Shown one piece after another: positions 1-8,190 of a DNA stretch of 64,000 bases. Position 1 is the first letter of the stretch; each line of letters begins with the position of its first letter. Under the pieces are notes generated by a model that was given only the letters and a program-made list of their open reading frames with translations, made no database searches and was not told where the DNA came from. Position numbers and translations under genes: made by a program. Source of the stretch: Halioglobus japonicus (GTDB lineage: Bacteria > Pseudomonadota > Gammaproteobacteria > Pseudomonadales > Halieaceae); the NCBI RefSeq assembly GCF_001983995.1, contig NZ_CP019450.1, positions 372,001 through 436,000 of the forward strand, written 5' to 3'.

Positions 1-69
1 CCATGGTCTATGGCGGAATGTTGGCCAACTCACTTCGGCTGGCTCAGAACATTGCCTACGCCGCCTCAC

Positions 70-330
70 CGCAAAAATTGCGACGTCCCGCTTCAGGGTA
101 GCTACTGCTATCGGTGTGGCCAGCGCAACGTCAATCTGTAGCGGTCAATTTACCTACTCCTGAGGGACACGGTGCGGGAGGCGCTCGACATCAATGACCG
201 CATTGCACGCACGCTTTGGAGCCTGATGGCACAACCAGGCCACGTCATGGCCAGCTACCTGGCCGGAAAACGGCAACAATACACGCCTCATCTGCCCACC
301 GAACTTCTGCTGGCGCTACGATTCCTGCCC
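70..330 (+). pseudogene. DUF3667-type zinc-ribbon membrane protein, 5' relic
   Basis: Reading frame 1 from about position 70 gives a zinc-ribbon-like segment (Cys near 79 and 106, then CYRCGQRN at 106-129). An in-frame TAG at 139-141 follows, and the frame then continues as RDTVREALDINDRIARTL and PGHVMASYLAGKRQQY. This order (CxxCGQRN, then a helix ending in PGxVxxxYLxGKRxxY) is what I know from the N-terminus of DUF3667 proteins. The membrane part that should follow is missing: similarity stops near 330. The stop codon and the truncation make it a relic. The first 70 bases hold another short open frame that I cannot assign. Confidence 0.6.
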
Positions 331-377
331 GTGGGACAATGGACGGGAGCACGACCAATAAAGGCATTTCAGAAGAC

Positions 378-873
378 ATGCAGATATCACAATCCAAAGC
401 CGTTGTCGGGCTCGTACTGGCCATCTGGACAGGTATCGCCAGCGCTGCCACGTATGAGACCGTGATCACATGGACGCCCGATACGGCCAACTTCCCGGAT
501 CATTCTGACGACGCTGCCTACGGCGATCGCGCCGTGATTAGCTGGAGCACCGATTTAAGCAGTGGCAGTGGCAGTGGCAGTGGCAGCTCAGCGGACATCA
601 TCGATCTGCGTGTCGACCTCTATGGAAACGGCGTGTTAATTCAAACGGACAGGGCAGTGATCAACACCATAGTGCAACCTCTTCCGGATATCGGTGTGGG
701 CCGGGAAGATCTCCCTCTGGACAGCGCAGTAGACCTCGACTTTGACCCGGATAACGCGCCCAGTTTCCTGACATATGTCGATACCGCCCGTTACCATCCC
801 TGCCCTGGGTGGCTGGAGCCTGTTCGGGGGCATTGGAGCAGTACTATGAGGTCGTGTACCGCGGCGACGCTGA
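378..873 (+). pseudogene. Secreted protein with decayed IPTL-CTERM sorting tail
   Basis: The ATG at 378 starts a clear signal peptide (MQISQSKAVVGLVLAIWTG, cleavage after ASA). A Thr/Asp-rich extracellular domain follows, with a Gly-Ser repeat at 556-590, up to FLTYV near 780. In the original frame the protein then becomes nonsensical. Shifting by one base at about 781 gives VTIPALGGWSLFGGIGAVL, a stop at 847-849, then GRVPRRR and a second stop at 871. That is the layout of an IPTL-CTERM tail: the IP(T/A)L...W signature, a hydrophobic helix and a basic end. I infer an exported protein that was once sorted by an exosortase-like system and is now broken by a frameshift and a nonsense codon. The function of the main domain is unknown. 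Confidence 0.55.
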
Positions 874-892
874 GCGCGCAGCCGTAACCCCC

Positions 893-2134
893 ATGCCCAG
901 AGCACCTTTATATTCAAAACGCGCCGATGAAATCCTTTCGAGGGCAGCGATCACCCATCCACACACGCTCTACGCGCAGCTACGTGAGCACACACCGATC
1001 GCCCGTATAGGTGACTCAGGGTTCCATACCGTGGCGACTTGGCCGCACATTGAGGAAGTGCTCGGCCGGGAAGATGACTTCTCGGCGAATCTGACCGGGG
1101 TGCTGTATCTGGGCGATAGTGGCGAGCCAGCGTGCTTTGAGCTTCCCCAGAGCGGCTCTGCCACTGTGATTGCCACCGCAGATGACCCGAGGCACGCGGT
1201 CCACCGGACCCTCCTACAGCCCGCATTTCTCGCTGCGCAAATAAAAGCCATGGAGCCACTCCTGCGCAGTTGGGCTAGCGCCACCCTGGCGCCGCTCACG
1301 AGTGAAGGCGGTGGCGACTTCACGGCCTTGGCAGAACAGGTACCCGCCAGAGCCGTCGCACACCTGCTCGGTCTACCCCAGGAAGATATGCCACTACACC
1401 GGCAGTGGGCCATGATGGGCGGTGATATCCTGGCGGGCAAAATCACCAGTGAGCGCCTGATATATCTGGCAGAGCAAACAACGCAAATGGCCACTTATTT
1501 GGCAGCGCAACTGGACGCCGTGCCAAATCACATCGATGCTGGTGCCCATTCCCCCATATTATACTCGCTGGCCAAGGCCATAGCGCAGGAAACCATCTCT
1601 CGGGAAGAGGCTGTTGGCATCGCGATTGTGTTGTTTGGTGCGGGCGGCGAATCGACCAGCGCACTGATTGGCTCGGCCCTCTACCGACTGGCGGGTAATA
1701 CAGAACTGGCGGAGCAACTTCGCCGCAAACCAGCGCTTATACCCCTGTTCATCGAGGAAGTGATTCGCCTGGAGCCGCCATTCAATTTCCACTATCGGAC
1801 CGTGCGCAGGGCCTGCACACTCGGAGGTTTTGACCTGGTACCCGGGGACAGGCTGATGTTGCTATGGGCGGCGGCGAATCGCGATGGAGCAAGGTTTGTT
1901 GATCCTGACACCCTACGGCTAGATCGAAGGCACAGCAGACAGCACCTCAGCTTTGGCCGTGGAATGCACTTCTGTATCGGCGCCGGCCTGGCACGACTGG
2001 AAGCGAAGATCATTGTGGAAACGGTGCTGACTGATCCGCGAAGGCTAGAGCTGATGACAACACCCAAGCCGGTGTACGCGGACAGTATTTTTGTGCGGCG
2101 CTTTGAACAACTCCCTCTGCGCTTTGCCGATTGA
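893..2134 (+). CDS. Cytochrome P450
   Basis: A soluble bacterial class P450 of 413 residues, a heme-thiolate monooxygenase that would need a ferredoxin partner, none of which is encoded nearby. Visible hallmarks are the I-helix oxygen-binding motif FGAGGESTS (about residue 245), the K-helix ExxR as EEVIR, and the heme loop FGRGMHFCIGAGLARLE with the cysteine ligand near residue 360. I chose the ATG at 893. The frame is open upstream to 809, but that part overlaps the tail of the preceding secreted-protein relic and does not resemble a P450. The substrate cannot be read from sequence. The gene stands alone, and the downstream esterase relic is on the other strand. Confidence 0.93.
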   Translation: MPRAPLYSKRADEILSRAAITHPHTLYAQLREHTPIARIGDSGFHTVATWPHIEEVLGREDDFSANLTGVLYLGDSGEPACFELPQSGSATVIATADDPRHAVHRTLLQPAFLAAQIKAMEPLLRSWASATLAPLTSEGGGDFTALAEQVPARAVAHLLGLPQEDMPLHRQWAMMGGDILAGKITSERLIYLAEQTTQMATYLAAQLDAVPNHIDAGAHSPILYSLAKAIAQETISREEAVGIAIVLFGAGGESTSALIGSALYRLAGNTELAEQLRRKPALIPLFIEEVIRLEPPFNFHYRTVRRACTLGGFDLVPGDRLMLLWAAANRDGARFVDPDTLRLDRRHSRQHLSFGRGMHFCIGAGLARLEAKIIVETVLTDPRRLELMTTPKPVYADSIFVRRFEQLPLRFAD

Positions 2135-2151
2135 GAACCAGCGCCCCAGGA

Positions 2152-3600
2152 TTAATAGGCATCGGCTATCATGGCGCACCATGCGCCATAGGCTTTTTCC
2201 TCGGGCATGGGCCGGAGCCAGCCCTGGCTGTGCATTTGTTCCCCGAGCCAGTACGCCATCCAACATTGCAGATACGTCGAGGGATGCACCAGGTCCCAGA
2301 ACACGGCGCGGGATGCGTCTTTGCACACGGTGGAGTTAGTGGCAAATACGCCGAGAGTCATGCCGTTATAGCAGCAATCCTGGAGCGCCCCCTCAGCACC
2401 TGCGGAACCCAGCAACACCTCATTCGCGGCGAGATTGAACCCCAGTTCTGCCGCGCCGATCTGCAGGTCAAAAATCCGTGTAAACCATTCGCTGACATCG
2501 GCGATTTCCACTTCTGCCCTCGGCGACTCGGCCCGAAATTCAGCCACCATTTCAGCCAGCGCCCGATTGTGCCAGACAGTCAGCTCATGCAGCCGACTGG
2601 AGAACTCCAGCAGCTGCTCTTCGCCCCTGGCGAAATCACGGGACACCAGAAAACGGTCGTTGTGCACCACCATGGGTGTCTTGCCAAGATGCGGTAGATT
2701 AATCACCAGAAAGCGCTGCAGTCCGAGACTGCGCAGGTGTTCAAGGTGCACTCGCAGCGAGCCAACCACACGGGCTACAAGCTCACGGTATCCATCCTCG
2801 GAGAAAGACTGACCTAACAGCGAACTGATCGAGCTGTCGTAGGCCTCCTTGGAAATATAGTCATTGGCCCCGGCCCACAGCACGGCAACGGTGTGAGCAT
2901 CATGCTGGACAGCCCCGCCTTTGAGATAACGCGTGGCGTAGTTATCGATCTGGTCTTCGATATGGCCACTGACGAAGAACTGTCCGTTGGTATAGATCCG
3001 CTGGATTAATTCCTCACTGCTCATGGGTTCGCTGGTCGCAGCCATGGCACCACCGCGGGCGAGGTTCTGCAGGGCAAGATTGGCAGACACTTCCAGGTAG
3101 TCGGTCCACACAGGACCATTGGCAAAACGCCCCACCCAGTAGGGCTTGCGCGGGACCAGCTTAAACCGCCGCGCAGATTACCCGTGTCACTGAGGCTGTC
3201 GCCAAACACCACCCATCGAGTGATCTCGGGCCGCTCCGACCAGTCATCAAAAACAATCGAGGTATACACGTCAGTATCCGGGTTCAGGGTGCGCACCAGG
3301 CCCGGCCGATACAATCCCCCCGGCGGCGGCGGTCGCCTGCACAAAGCCGTCGTCCAGCTTTCCGAGCACGAAAATCTTAGCGTCATTCGGTGTGCGTGCA
3401 TTAATCCAGCCCTTGGGAGCCGCCGATTCGGGGTCCTCGCCGGGCTCTACACGTGGCTTCAGAGAACTTTCGCACTGCACCAGCCAGCGAGTTTTCGCAG
3501 CGGGCGTCGCCTGCTCCGCAACGGGCTGTGACGTGCTGCAGCCGAGCAGCGCAGCGCTCCATGTGAACAGCAGAAAAGCCCTGAGCCAATGCGCTCCCGC
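2152..3600 (-). pseudogene. GDSL/SGNH esterase lipoprotein, frameshifted
   Basis: Three consecutive frames join into one recognisable lipolytic enzyme. The N-terminal part has a hydrophobic stretch ending in LLGCSTSQ, a lipobox. After a frameshift near 3320-3330 (runs of C/G) comes block I as VVFGDSLSDTGNL with the catalytic Ser. After a second shift near 3165-3175 follow WVGRFANGPVWTDYLE, block III WAGANDY, and the C-terminal DLVHPST with catalytic Asp and His. The length (about 480 codons) fits exported GDSL hydrolases of the hemolysin/acyltransferase type. No ATG, GTG or TTG lies in frame before the signal sequence, which also argues for decay. If the indels are sequencing errors, the enzyme would be intact. 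Confidence 0.75.
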
Positions 3601-3601
3601 G

Positions 3602-4495
3602 TTACTCGCCTTCCCAGCTCACGGTTCTTTTGCGCATTAGCGAGAGGCCATGGGCCTGATCGTAATAGGCCGCCTCATTCACAAATGCAACATGGACACT
3701 CTCGGGATAGTCAAAGGGAATGGTCTCCCCGTCCACGCTGATAAATATCGGATCCCCGGGCGACAATTCACGGTAGTCGCGATCCTGTAACTCGGGGTGA
3801 ATCATGCCGCAGATGGCGCCATGTTCATCACGGGGCAGATGCAGCTTCTCGATAAACTGATACATATCCGCCTGCCGCGGCGAGGGTAAGCTATCTTCGC
3901 CTCGGGCACGCAAGTCAATGAAATCCAGGGCGTGCGCGAGGGCACGGGCGGTTTGCTCGAACACGTCCCAGCGCAGCAGGCCCTGCGGTACAGGCCCCAC
4001 CTCGATGAGCATGCTGTGCTGGCCAATCGAACACAAGAAGGGGTCTTCATCGCGTGTGCAGTTCTCATCGAAAATCACCACATCGGGCATTTTTTGCTGC
4101 ACATAAAGCGCCATATCCACCGCCTGAGGGTCGTGCTGCTGCACCACCAGGGTGACTCCCATATTAGCGGTGGTGGTATGCAGGTCGATAATCCAGTCGG
4201 TCGGGCTATCCGCCCCTTTAGGCCCATACTTTTCGTTAATCTCGTGCGCCAGCACCTGCTCGCCGTTCTGGGGCTCGCTGTTCAGCAGCGCCGCAGTGAA
4301 GCAGCGATTCAGATCCTGCTCCAGATAGCGCCGATTGGCCGCCATAGCGGGCAAATTGGCGAGCAGGGTTTGTGCCGTAAAGCTATCGCGTGTGAGCTCC
4401 TGTGGATTGCGCTGCAGGCGCCGGACAAGGTGTACGCCAGTCACCTCATTGCCGTGTGTACCACCGACGACCAACACGCGCTGGGAATCAGCCAT
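3602..4495 (-). CDS. Aspartoacylase (N-acetylaspartate amidohydrolase family)
   Basis: A zinc-dependent deacylase of the AspA/AstE superfamily that would release acetate from N-acetyl-aspartate or a related N-acyl amino acid. The 297-residue length is typical. Zinc and substrate motifs are in order: GGTHGNEVTG near residue 12 (His and Glu ligands), DLNRCF near residue 62, and DLHTTTANMG near residue 107 with the third ligand His. A strong Shine-Dalgarno (AGGAGG) sits seven bases before the ATG. The gene is followed immediately by the decayed esterase, so co-transcription with it is likely. Confidence 0.88.
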   Translation of the reverse strand: MADSQRVLVVGGTHGNEVTGVHLVRRLQRNPQELTRDSFTAQTLLANLPAMAANRRYLEQDLNRCFTAALLNSEPQNGEQVLAHEINEKYGPKGADSPTDWIIDLHTTTANMGVTLVVQQHDPQAVDMALYVQQKMPDVVIFDENCTRDEDPFLCSIGQHSMLIEVGPVPQGLLRWDVFEQTARALAHALDFIDLRARGEDSLPSPRQADMYQFIEKLHLPRDEHGAICGMIHPELQDRDYRELSPGDPIFISVDGETIPFDYPESVHVAFVNEAAYYDQAHGLSLMRKRTVSWEGE

Positions 4496-4637
4496 TACAG
4501 ACCTCCTGAATGCAGAGCTGATTATCTTGCCACATTCAGGCCAGGATTACCGATAGCAGCCCTGGTATCTTATGCCAGCTTACAACCGCTCAGCGCGTTA
4601 GTATGGGATCAGAACAAGCCTCTGCCAGAAAAGACAT

Positions 4638-5843
4638 TCAGTCCCAGGCTGGGAATGGATCTTCCAGCGAATACCAGTAGTCTTTGCCACGCAGCATTTC
4701 CTCTTCAGTGAGCAAGCAGTCATCCAGCAACCGGGTGATTCTGGCTTCATCCAGGCCCTGACCAATGAAGACAAGCTCCTGACGCATATCGCCAAAAGGC
4801 TCAACCCAATTGTTGTGAATGGTCTTGATCAGCTCAGGGTCACGGGGCCATTTTTCCGGCGCAATCGCTTTCCAGAACATACCCGCAAAGCCGTAGTGGG
4901 CAATGCCTCCAGCCTGGCTCCACTGACCCGCGAATTCCGGTCGCGAGGCCAGCCAGAAATAGCCTTTGGATCTAATGGGTCTGCCGATGTCATCAAGGCT
5001 GTGAAGAAGCGCGTGAAACTTGGCTGGATGGAAGGGCCGGCGAGCTCCGTAGCTGAAGCTACCAATCCCGTATTCTTCTGTCTCCGGCACATGCTCACCG
5101 CGCATTTCCTTCAGCCACCCCGGCGCTTGCTGGGCCCGAGCAAAATCAAATCGGCCGGTATTGAGAATCGCATTAATGTCCACTTTGCCATTGGCGATCG
5201 GGATGATCCTGGCTTCGGTATTCAAGGTTCTGAGGATGGCCGTCAGGCGTTTGATGTCATCATCTTCGGCCAGGTCCGTCTTGCTCACCAGAATCACATC
5301 GGCAAACTCCACCTGGTCGACCAACAAATCGGTGACATTACGCTCGTCGTCTTCACCCAACGATTCGCCCGTGTCCTGCAGGGACTTGGCTGCGTCATAG
5401 TCGCGCAGAAAGTTGACTGCGTCGACTACCGTCACCATGGTGTCCAGAGTTGCCACCTCTGATAACGACACGCCGTTTTCGTCAGCAAAGGTGAAGGTTT
5501 CCGCTACAGGTAATGGCTCGGAAATACCCGTCGACTCGATCAGCAGATAGTCGAATCTGCCGTCCTGGGCCAACGCCGTCACTTCTTCCAATAAATCTTC
5601 ACGCAATGTACAGCAGATACAGCCATTGCTCATTTCGACCAATTTTTCTTCGCTGCGGTTTAACGAGACCTCGTTGCGAATGATTTCAGAGTCAATATTG
5701 ATTTCGCTCATGTCATTGACAATGACTGCCACCCGCTTGCCTTCACGGTTATTTAGAACATGGCTGAGCACGGTGGTTTTACCCGCCCCCAGGAAGCCCG
5801 ACAATACTGTCACGGGCAGCGTGTTTTCGACATGGGTTTGCAT
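4638..5843 (-). CDS. COG0523-family metallochaperone GTPase (CobW/ZigA-like)
   Basis: A G3E-family GTPase of 401 residues. Walker A is [11 protein letters not shown] near residue 17, the metal-binding CxCC is NGCICC near residue 74, and SKTDL serves as the guanine-specificity motif. A CobW C-terminal domain follows, ending in an aspartate-rich tail. Members under Zur control are known as zinc metallochaperones used in zinc starvation. The gene lies 15 bp after a TerB-like gene on the same strand, and a Zur-like palindrome stands before that gene. I therefore favour a zinc role over cobalamin or nitrile hydratase maturation, neither of which is encoded here. Confidence 0.88.
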   Translation of the reverse strand: MQTHVENTLPVTVLSGFLGAGKTTVLSHVLNNREGKRVAVIVNDMSEINIDSEIIRNEVSLNRSEEKLVEMSNGCICCTLREDLLEEVTALAQDGRFDYLLIESTGISEPLPVAETFTFADENGVSLSEVATLDTMVTVVDAVNFLRDYDAAKSLQDTGESLGEDDERNVTDLLVDQVEFADVILVSKTDLAEDDDIKRLTAILRTLNTEARIIPIANGKVDINAILNTGRFDFARAQQAPGWLKEMRGEHVPETEEYGIGSFSYGARRPFHPAKFHALLHSLDDIGRPIRSKGYFWLASRPEFAGQWSQAGGIAHYGFAGMFWKAIAPEKWPRDPELIKTIHNNWVEPFGDMRQELVFIGQGLDEARITRLLDDCLLTEEEMLRGKDYWYSLEDPFPAWD

Positions 5844-5858
5844 CAGTTCTATCCCCGG

Positions 5859-6293
5859 CTAATCGGCGCTCAATCCTGCGACGTCAGCAAAACTTAATTC
5901 CATGGCCAAGGCGACCATATTGAAGTAGCGCACCTCGGAGGTGGCTACCCGCTCGTCAGCTTTCAATACTGTTATCAGTGCGTTCAGTATCGCGAGGCGC
6001 TCAGACTTTGGTAGTTGTGGCGCCATGCGAGCTATGTATTTCTCAAGTGGCGCGGCTTCGTACAGTTTTGAGCGCGCAGCAATCCGAATGTCGCTACTGG
6101 CAACGGGCTCTTCCAGCATTTCCTCGAGCGTTTTCTTAACCACCTCAACCTCGACCGGGTGGGTATAAGCGTCCGCATCTGTGGCACGCGCAAGCACCAT
6201 AAGCAGAAGTTCCCGGTAAATTTCCCGGGACGGCTGGGCATCTTCTCCACCTCCAAAGAAACGTCTTACGTGATCCAGATCGACTAGAGCCAT
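5859..6293 (-). CDS. TerB-like protein
   Basis: A 144-residue all-helical cytosolic protein resembling the TerB/DjlA tellurite-resistance fold. It has acidic helices (EVEVVKKTLEEML, LNALITVLKADERV, ATSEVRYFNMVA) and a conserved D/E pair in the DERV..SEV segment that in TerB binds metal. The ATG at 6293 is followed by MALVDLDHVRRFF. It is the first gene of a probable two-gene unit with the COG0523 GTPase (15 bp gap). No other ter gene is present, so a tellurite role is not supported. A link to metal handling is an inference from its partner. Confidence 0.7.
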   Translation of the reverse strand: MALVDLDHVRRFFGGGEDAQPSREIYRELLLMVLARATDADAYTHPVEVEVVKKTLEEMLEEPVASSDIRIAARSKLYEAAPLEKYIARMAPQLPKSERLAILNALITVLKADERVATSEVRYFNMVALAMELSFADVAGLSAD

Positions 6294-6463
6294 TACTCAT
6301 TCCTCTACAGATTCATAACAGGCAGACTCTCGCACAGGCACACCAAGCTCTCAAGGAGCAGCAATCGATCAGGACGACTGCCGCTAAGAGAACGGAGGAA
6401 CGACACACGCGCTATGCCACGATCAGGCTGAACGCGGCAGGTGAAGAGAATGTCTCAACTTAG

Positions 6464-6480
6464 ATGATATAACATATCAT
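6464..6480. promoter_or_regulatory. Zur-like palindromic operator
   Basis: ATGATATAACATATCAT is a perfect 7-bp inverted repeat around a 3-bp centre. It agrees at 13 of 16 fixed positions with the gammaproteobacterial Zur consensus as I remember it (ATGTTATA-N-TATAACAT). It lies about 170 bp before the TerB-like/COG0523 unit, a gene class often repressed by Zur. The rest of 6294-6605 shows no gene I can support. Confidence 0.45.
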
Positions 6481-6605
6481 TTATTATGGCAGCGATATTA
6501 ATCGCGTCAAGTGCGCCGGCGTCGCTGGAATTGGAGTGCAGTTGCAAGCAGCGCCTGAATGCTGATCAGGGTGATCTGCAAGGGCACGGGTACTGGGGGA
6601 GAGCC

Positions 6606-7611
6606 CTACTCCGGCGGGACCGTACCGCTTGGCGGCAGCTCGATGCCCTGTTCATCGCTCTCACCGCCTAATACCAGGCCATAGGGTGAGCGAGGATCTG
6701 CCTGGGCAGGAATGACTACCGTACCCGCACTGTGGCCGCCATGCTTGGGGGGTAAATGTCACGTCGATAGAACAAGCTTGATTGACGGCGAGGACCTGCC
6801 CGGAACAACCGTCGACTGCCAGCGCAAACCCGTCACCGACGGTGAGCGTTCCCAGCGTCTGGGGCGCGGCGCCGTCGTTGATGATCTCCGCTGTCATTGC
6901 GGCGCTGGTACCACCCTGAGCCACCAAGCCAAAATCGAGGCTCAGCGGGTTTGCAGTCAGGCTCAAAGGGGCCGGCGGTGCCATATCACTTGCCAGGATC
7001 TGAAATTCGGGAAAAAACAACGAAGATGTGGGGCCAGCGCACTGCCAGCTGGGCCCGATGCCGGAGCCCAGGCACTTGTTCACGAAATCGATGGAGCCAT
7101 TGCCGTCGAAGTCAGTGCCAATACAATAAATAGGGGCAGGCTGTTAATCCACCTGGTTACCGTCGGTAGTGTAAATCGCCGTACCGATGCTGCCGGCGCC
7201 ATTGCCCGCCGCGATCACGAGGAAATACGAGGTGTCTGCCTGTAAATCGATACTGCCGGTGTATTGGCTAAGCCCAGCAGGGTCGGTGGGACGACTTAGA
7301 GCACCCACCGGATTCCCAGGTTGAGCGAATGCGTCCATATCCCAGATTTCGACAACGAAATTTCCGGGCGCCAGCAGATTAACGGCATTGATCTCTACGC
7401 CATCCACCCTGAGAAACCGATCATCCGTGACAAAGGGAACAGCAATATAGTCAAGGGAAGATATGGGTTGATAGCCACCCGAACTGGGTTGGTTGAAGTT
7501 ACCCAGTACGGTATTGGGCAATGCATTCGCTCCCATGCTGACACAGAGGCACAACAATCCCAATGCCAAGTGTTTTACCAAAACGGAACCGCCGCATCGG
7601 TTGCCCGTCAT
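6606..7611 (-). pseudogene. Exported choice-of-anchor/ASH-like domain protein, broken
   Basis: The start is the ATG at 7611, with a signal peptide ending in SMGANA. The first domain (FNQPSSGGYQPISSLDYIAV to GTAIYTTDGNQVD) resembles the choice-of-anchor R type. A TAA at 7144-7146 interrupts the frame, which then continues unchanged as IGTDFDGNGSIDF and a HYDIN/ASH-like Ig repeat (LSLDFGLVAQGGTSA to CSIDVTFTP). At a run of six G (plus strand, near 6750) the frame shifts again. Restoring it gives PKHGGHSAGTVVIPAQAD and a stop at 6606, as expected for the end of such a repeat. Two independent lesions point to a pseudogene of a cell-surface or secreted protein. Confidence 0.65.
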
Positions 7612-7695
7612 GCACACCCCCTGATCGAATTCAAACCTAACTGAACTCACTGTAGCTCAAGAAATCGGCAGGCAAGAGCCCCTGCCTCACGACAG

Positions 7696-8133
7696 CTAAG
7701 TCTCGCTCAGGGCCCAGCTGCGCCGCATACCCAGACGCAGCAGCAGATAAGCCATGAGCCCGGCGGGCCCTGCCATCAGAGTCGCGAACAGCAACGGCGT
7801 TGTCAGCCAGTGGTTGATATTCTCGCGCCGCGCATCTCTGACTATCCACGCACCAATGAATAAGTCGAACACCAGATAGTGCACCCAGCCTGCCAAGGCG
7901 GCCGAGGGGCTTTGGAACAACAGAATCACCGCCTCGAGGCTGCCAAAGCCCGCCCCTTCTGCCGCCGGAGGGCCGAAAAACAAGGCATAAATATAAACCG
8001 GCCCCAGCAGCAAAGGTACCCAAATAGCATGCACTATACGCTGGGTTAGTGGGTGATGGGGCAACAGGAACAACAACAGCCAGGCCGGCAGGACTGCGTA
8101 ATTACAAATGAGAAACAGCGTATCTAGCGTCAT
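7696..8133 (-). CDS. ABA4-like (DUF4281) integral membrane protein
   Basis: A 145-residue protein with four hydrophobic helices. It has the family features FGSLEAV, AGWVHYLVFDLFIGAWIVRD and MAGPAGLMAYLLLR seen in the DUF4281 family, named after plant ABA4, which is needed for neoxanthin formation. The bacterial role is unproven, but many bacterial members sit near carotenoid genes. Here a carotenoid oxygenase lies on the other side of the next TonB receptor. The gene is 57 bp downstream of that receptor on the same strand, so it may be the second gene of its operon. Confidence 0.78.
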   Translation of the reverse strand: MTLDTLFLICNYAVLPAWLLLFLLPHHPLTQRIVHAIWVPLLLGPVYIYALFFGPPAAEGAGFGSLEAVILLFQSPSAALAGWVHYLVFDLFIGAWIVRDARRENINHWLTTPLLFATLMAGPAGLMAYLLLRLGMRRSWALSET

Positions 8134-8190
8134 CGAACCATCTCTTGTAATAACGGGCGCGATTCACTGCGTGAATCGCGCCCGCAGGGA

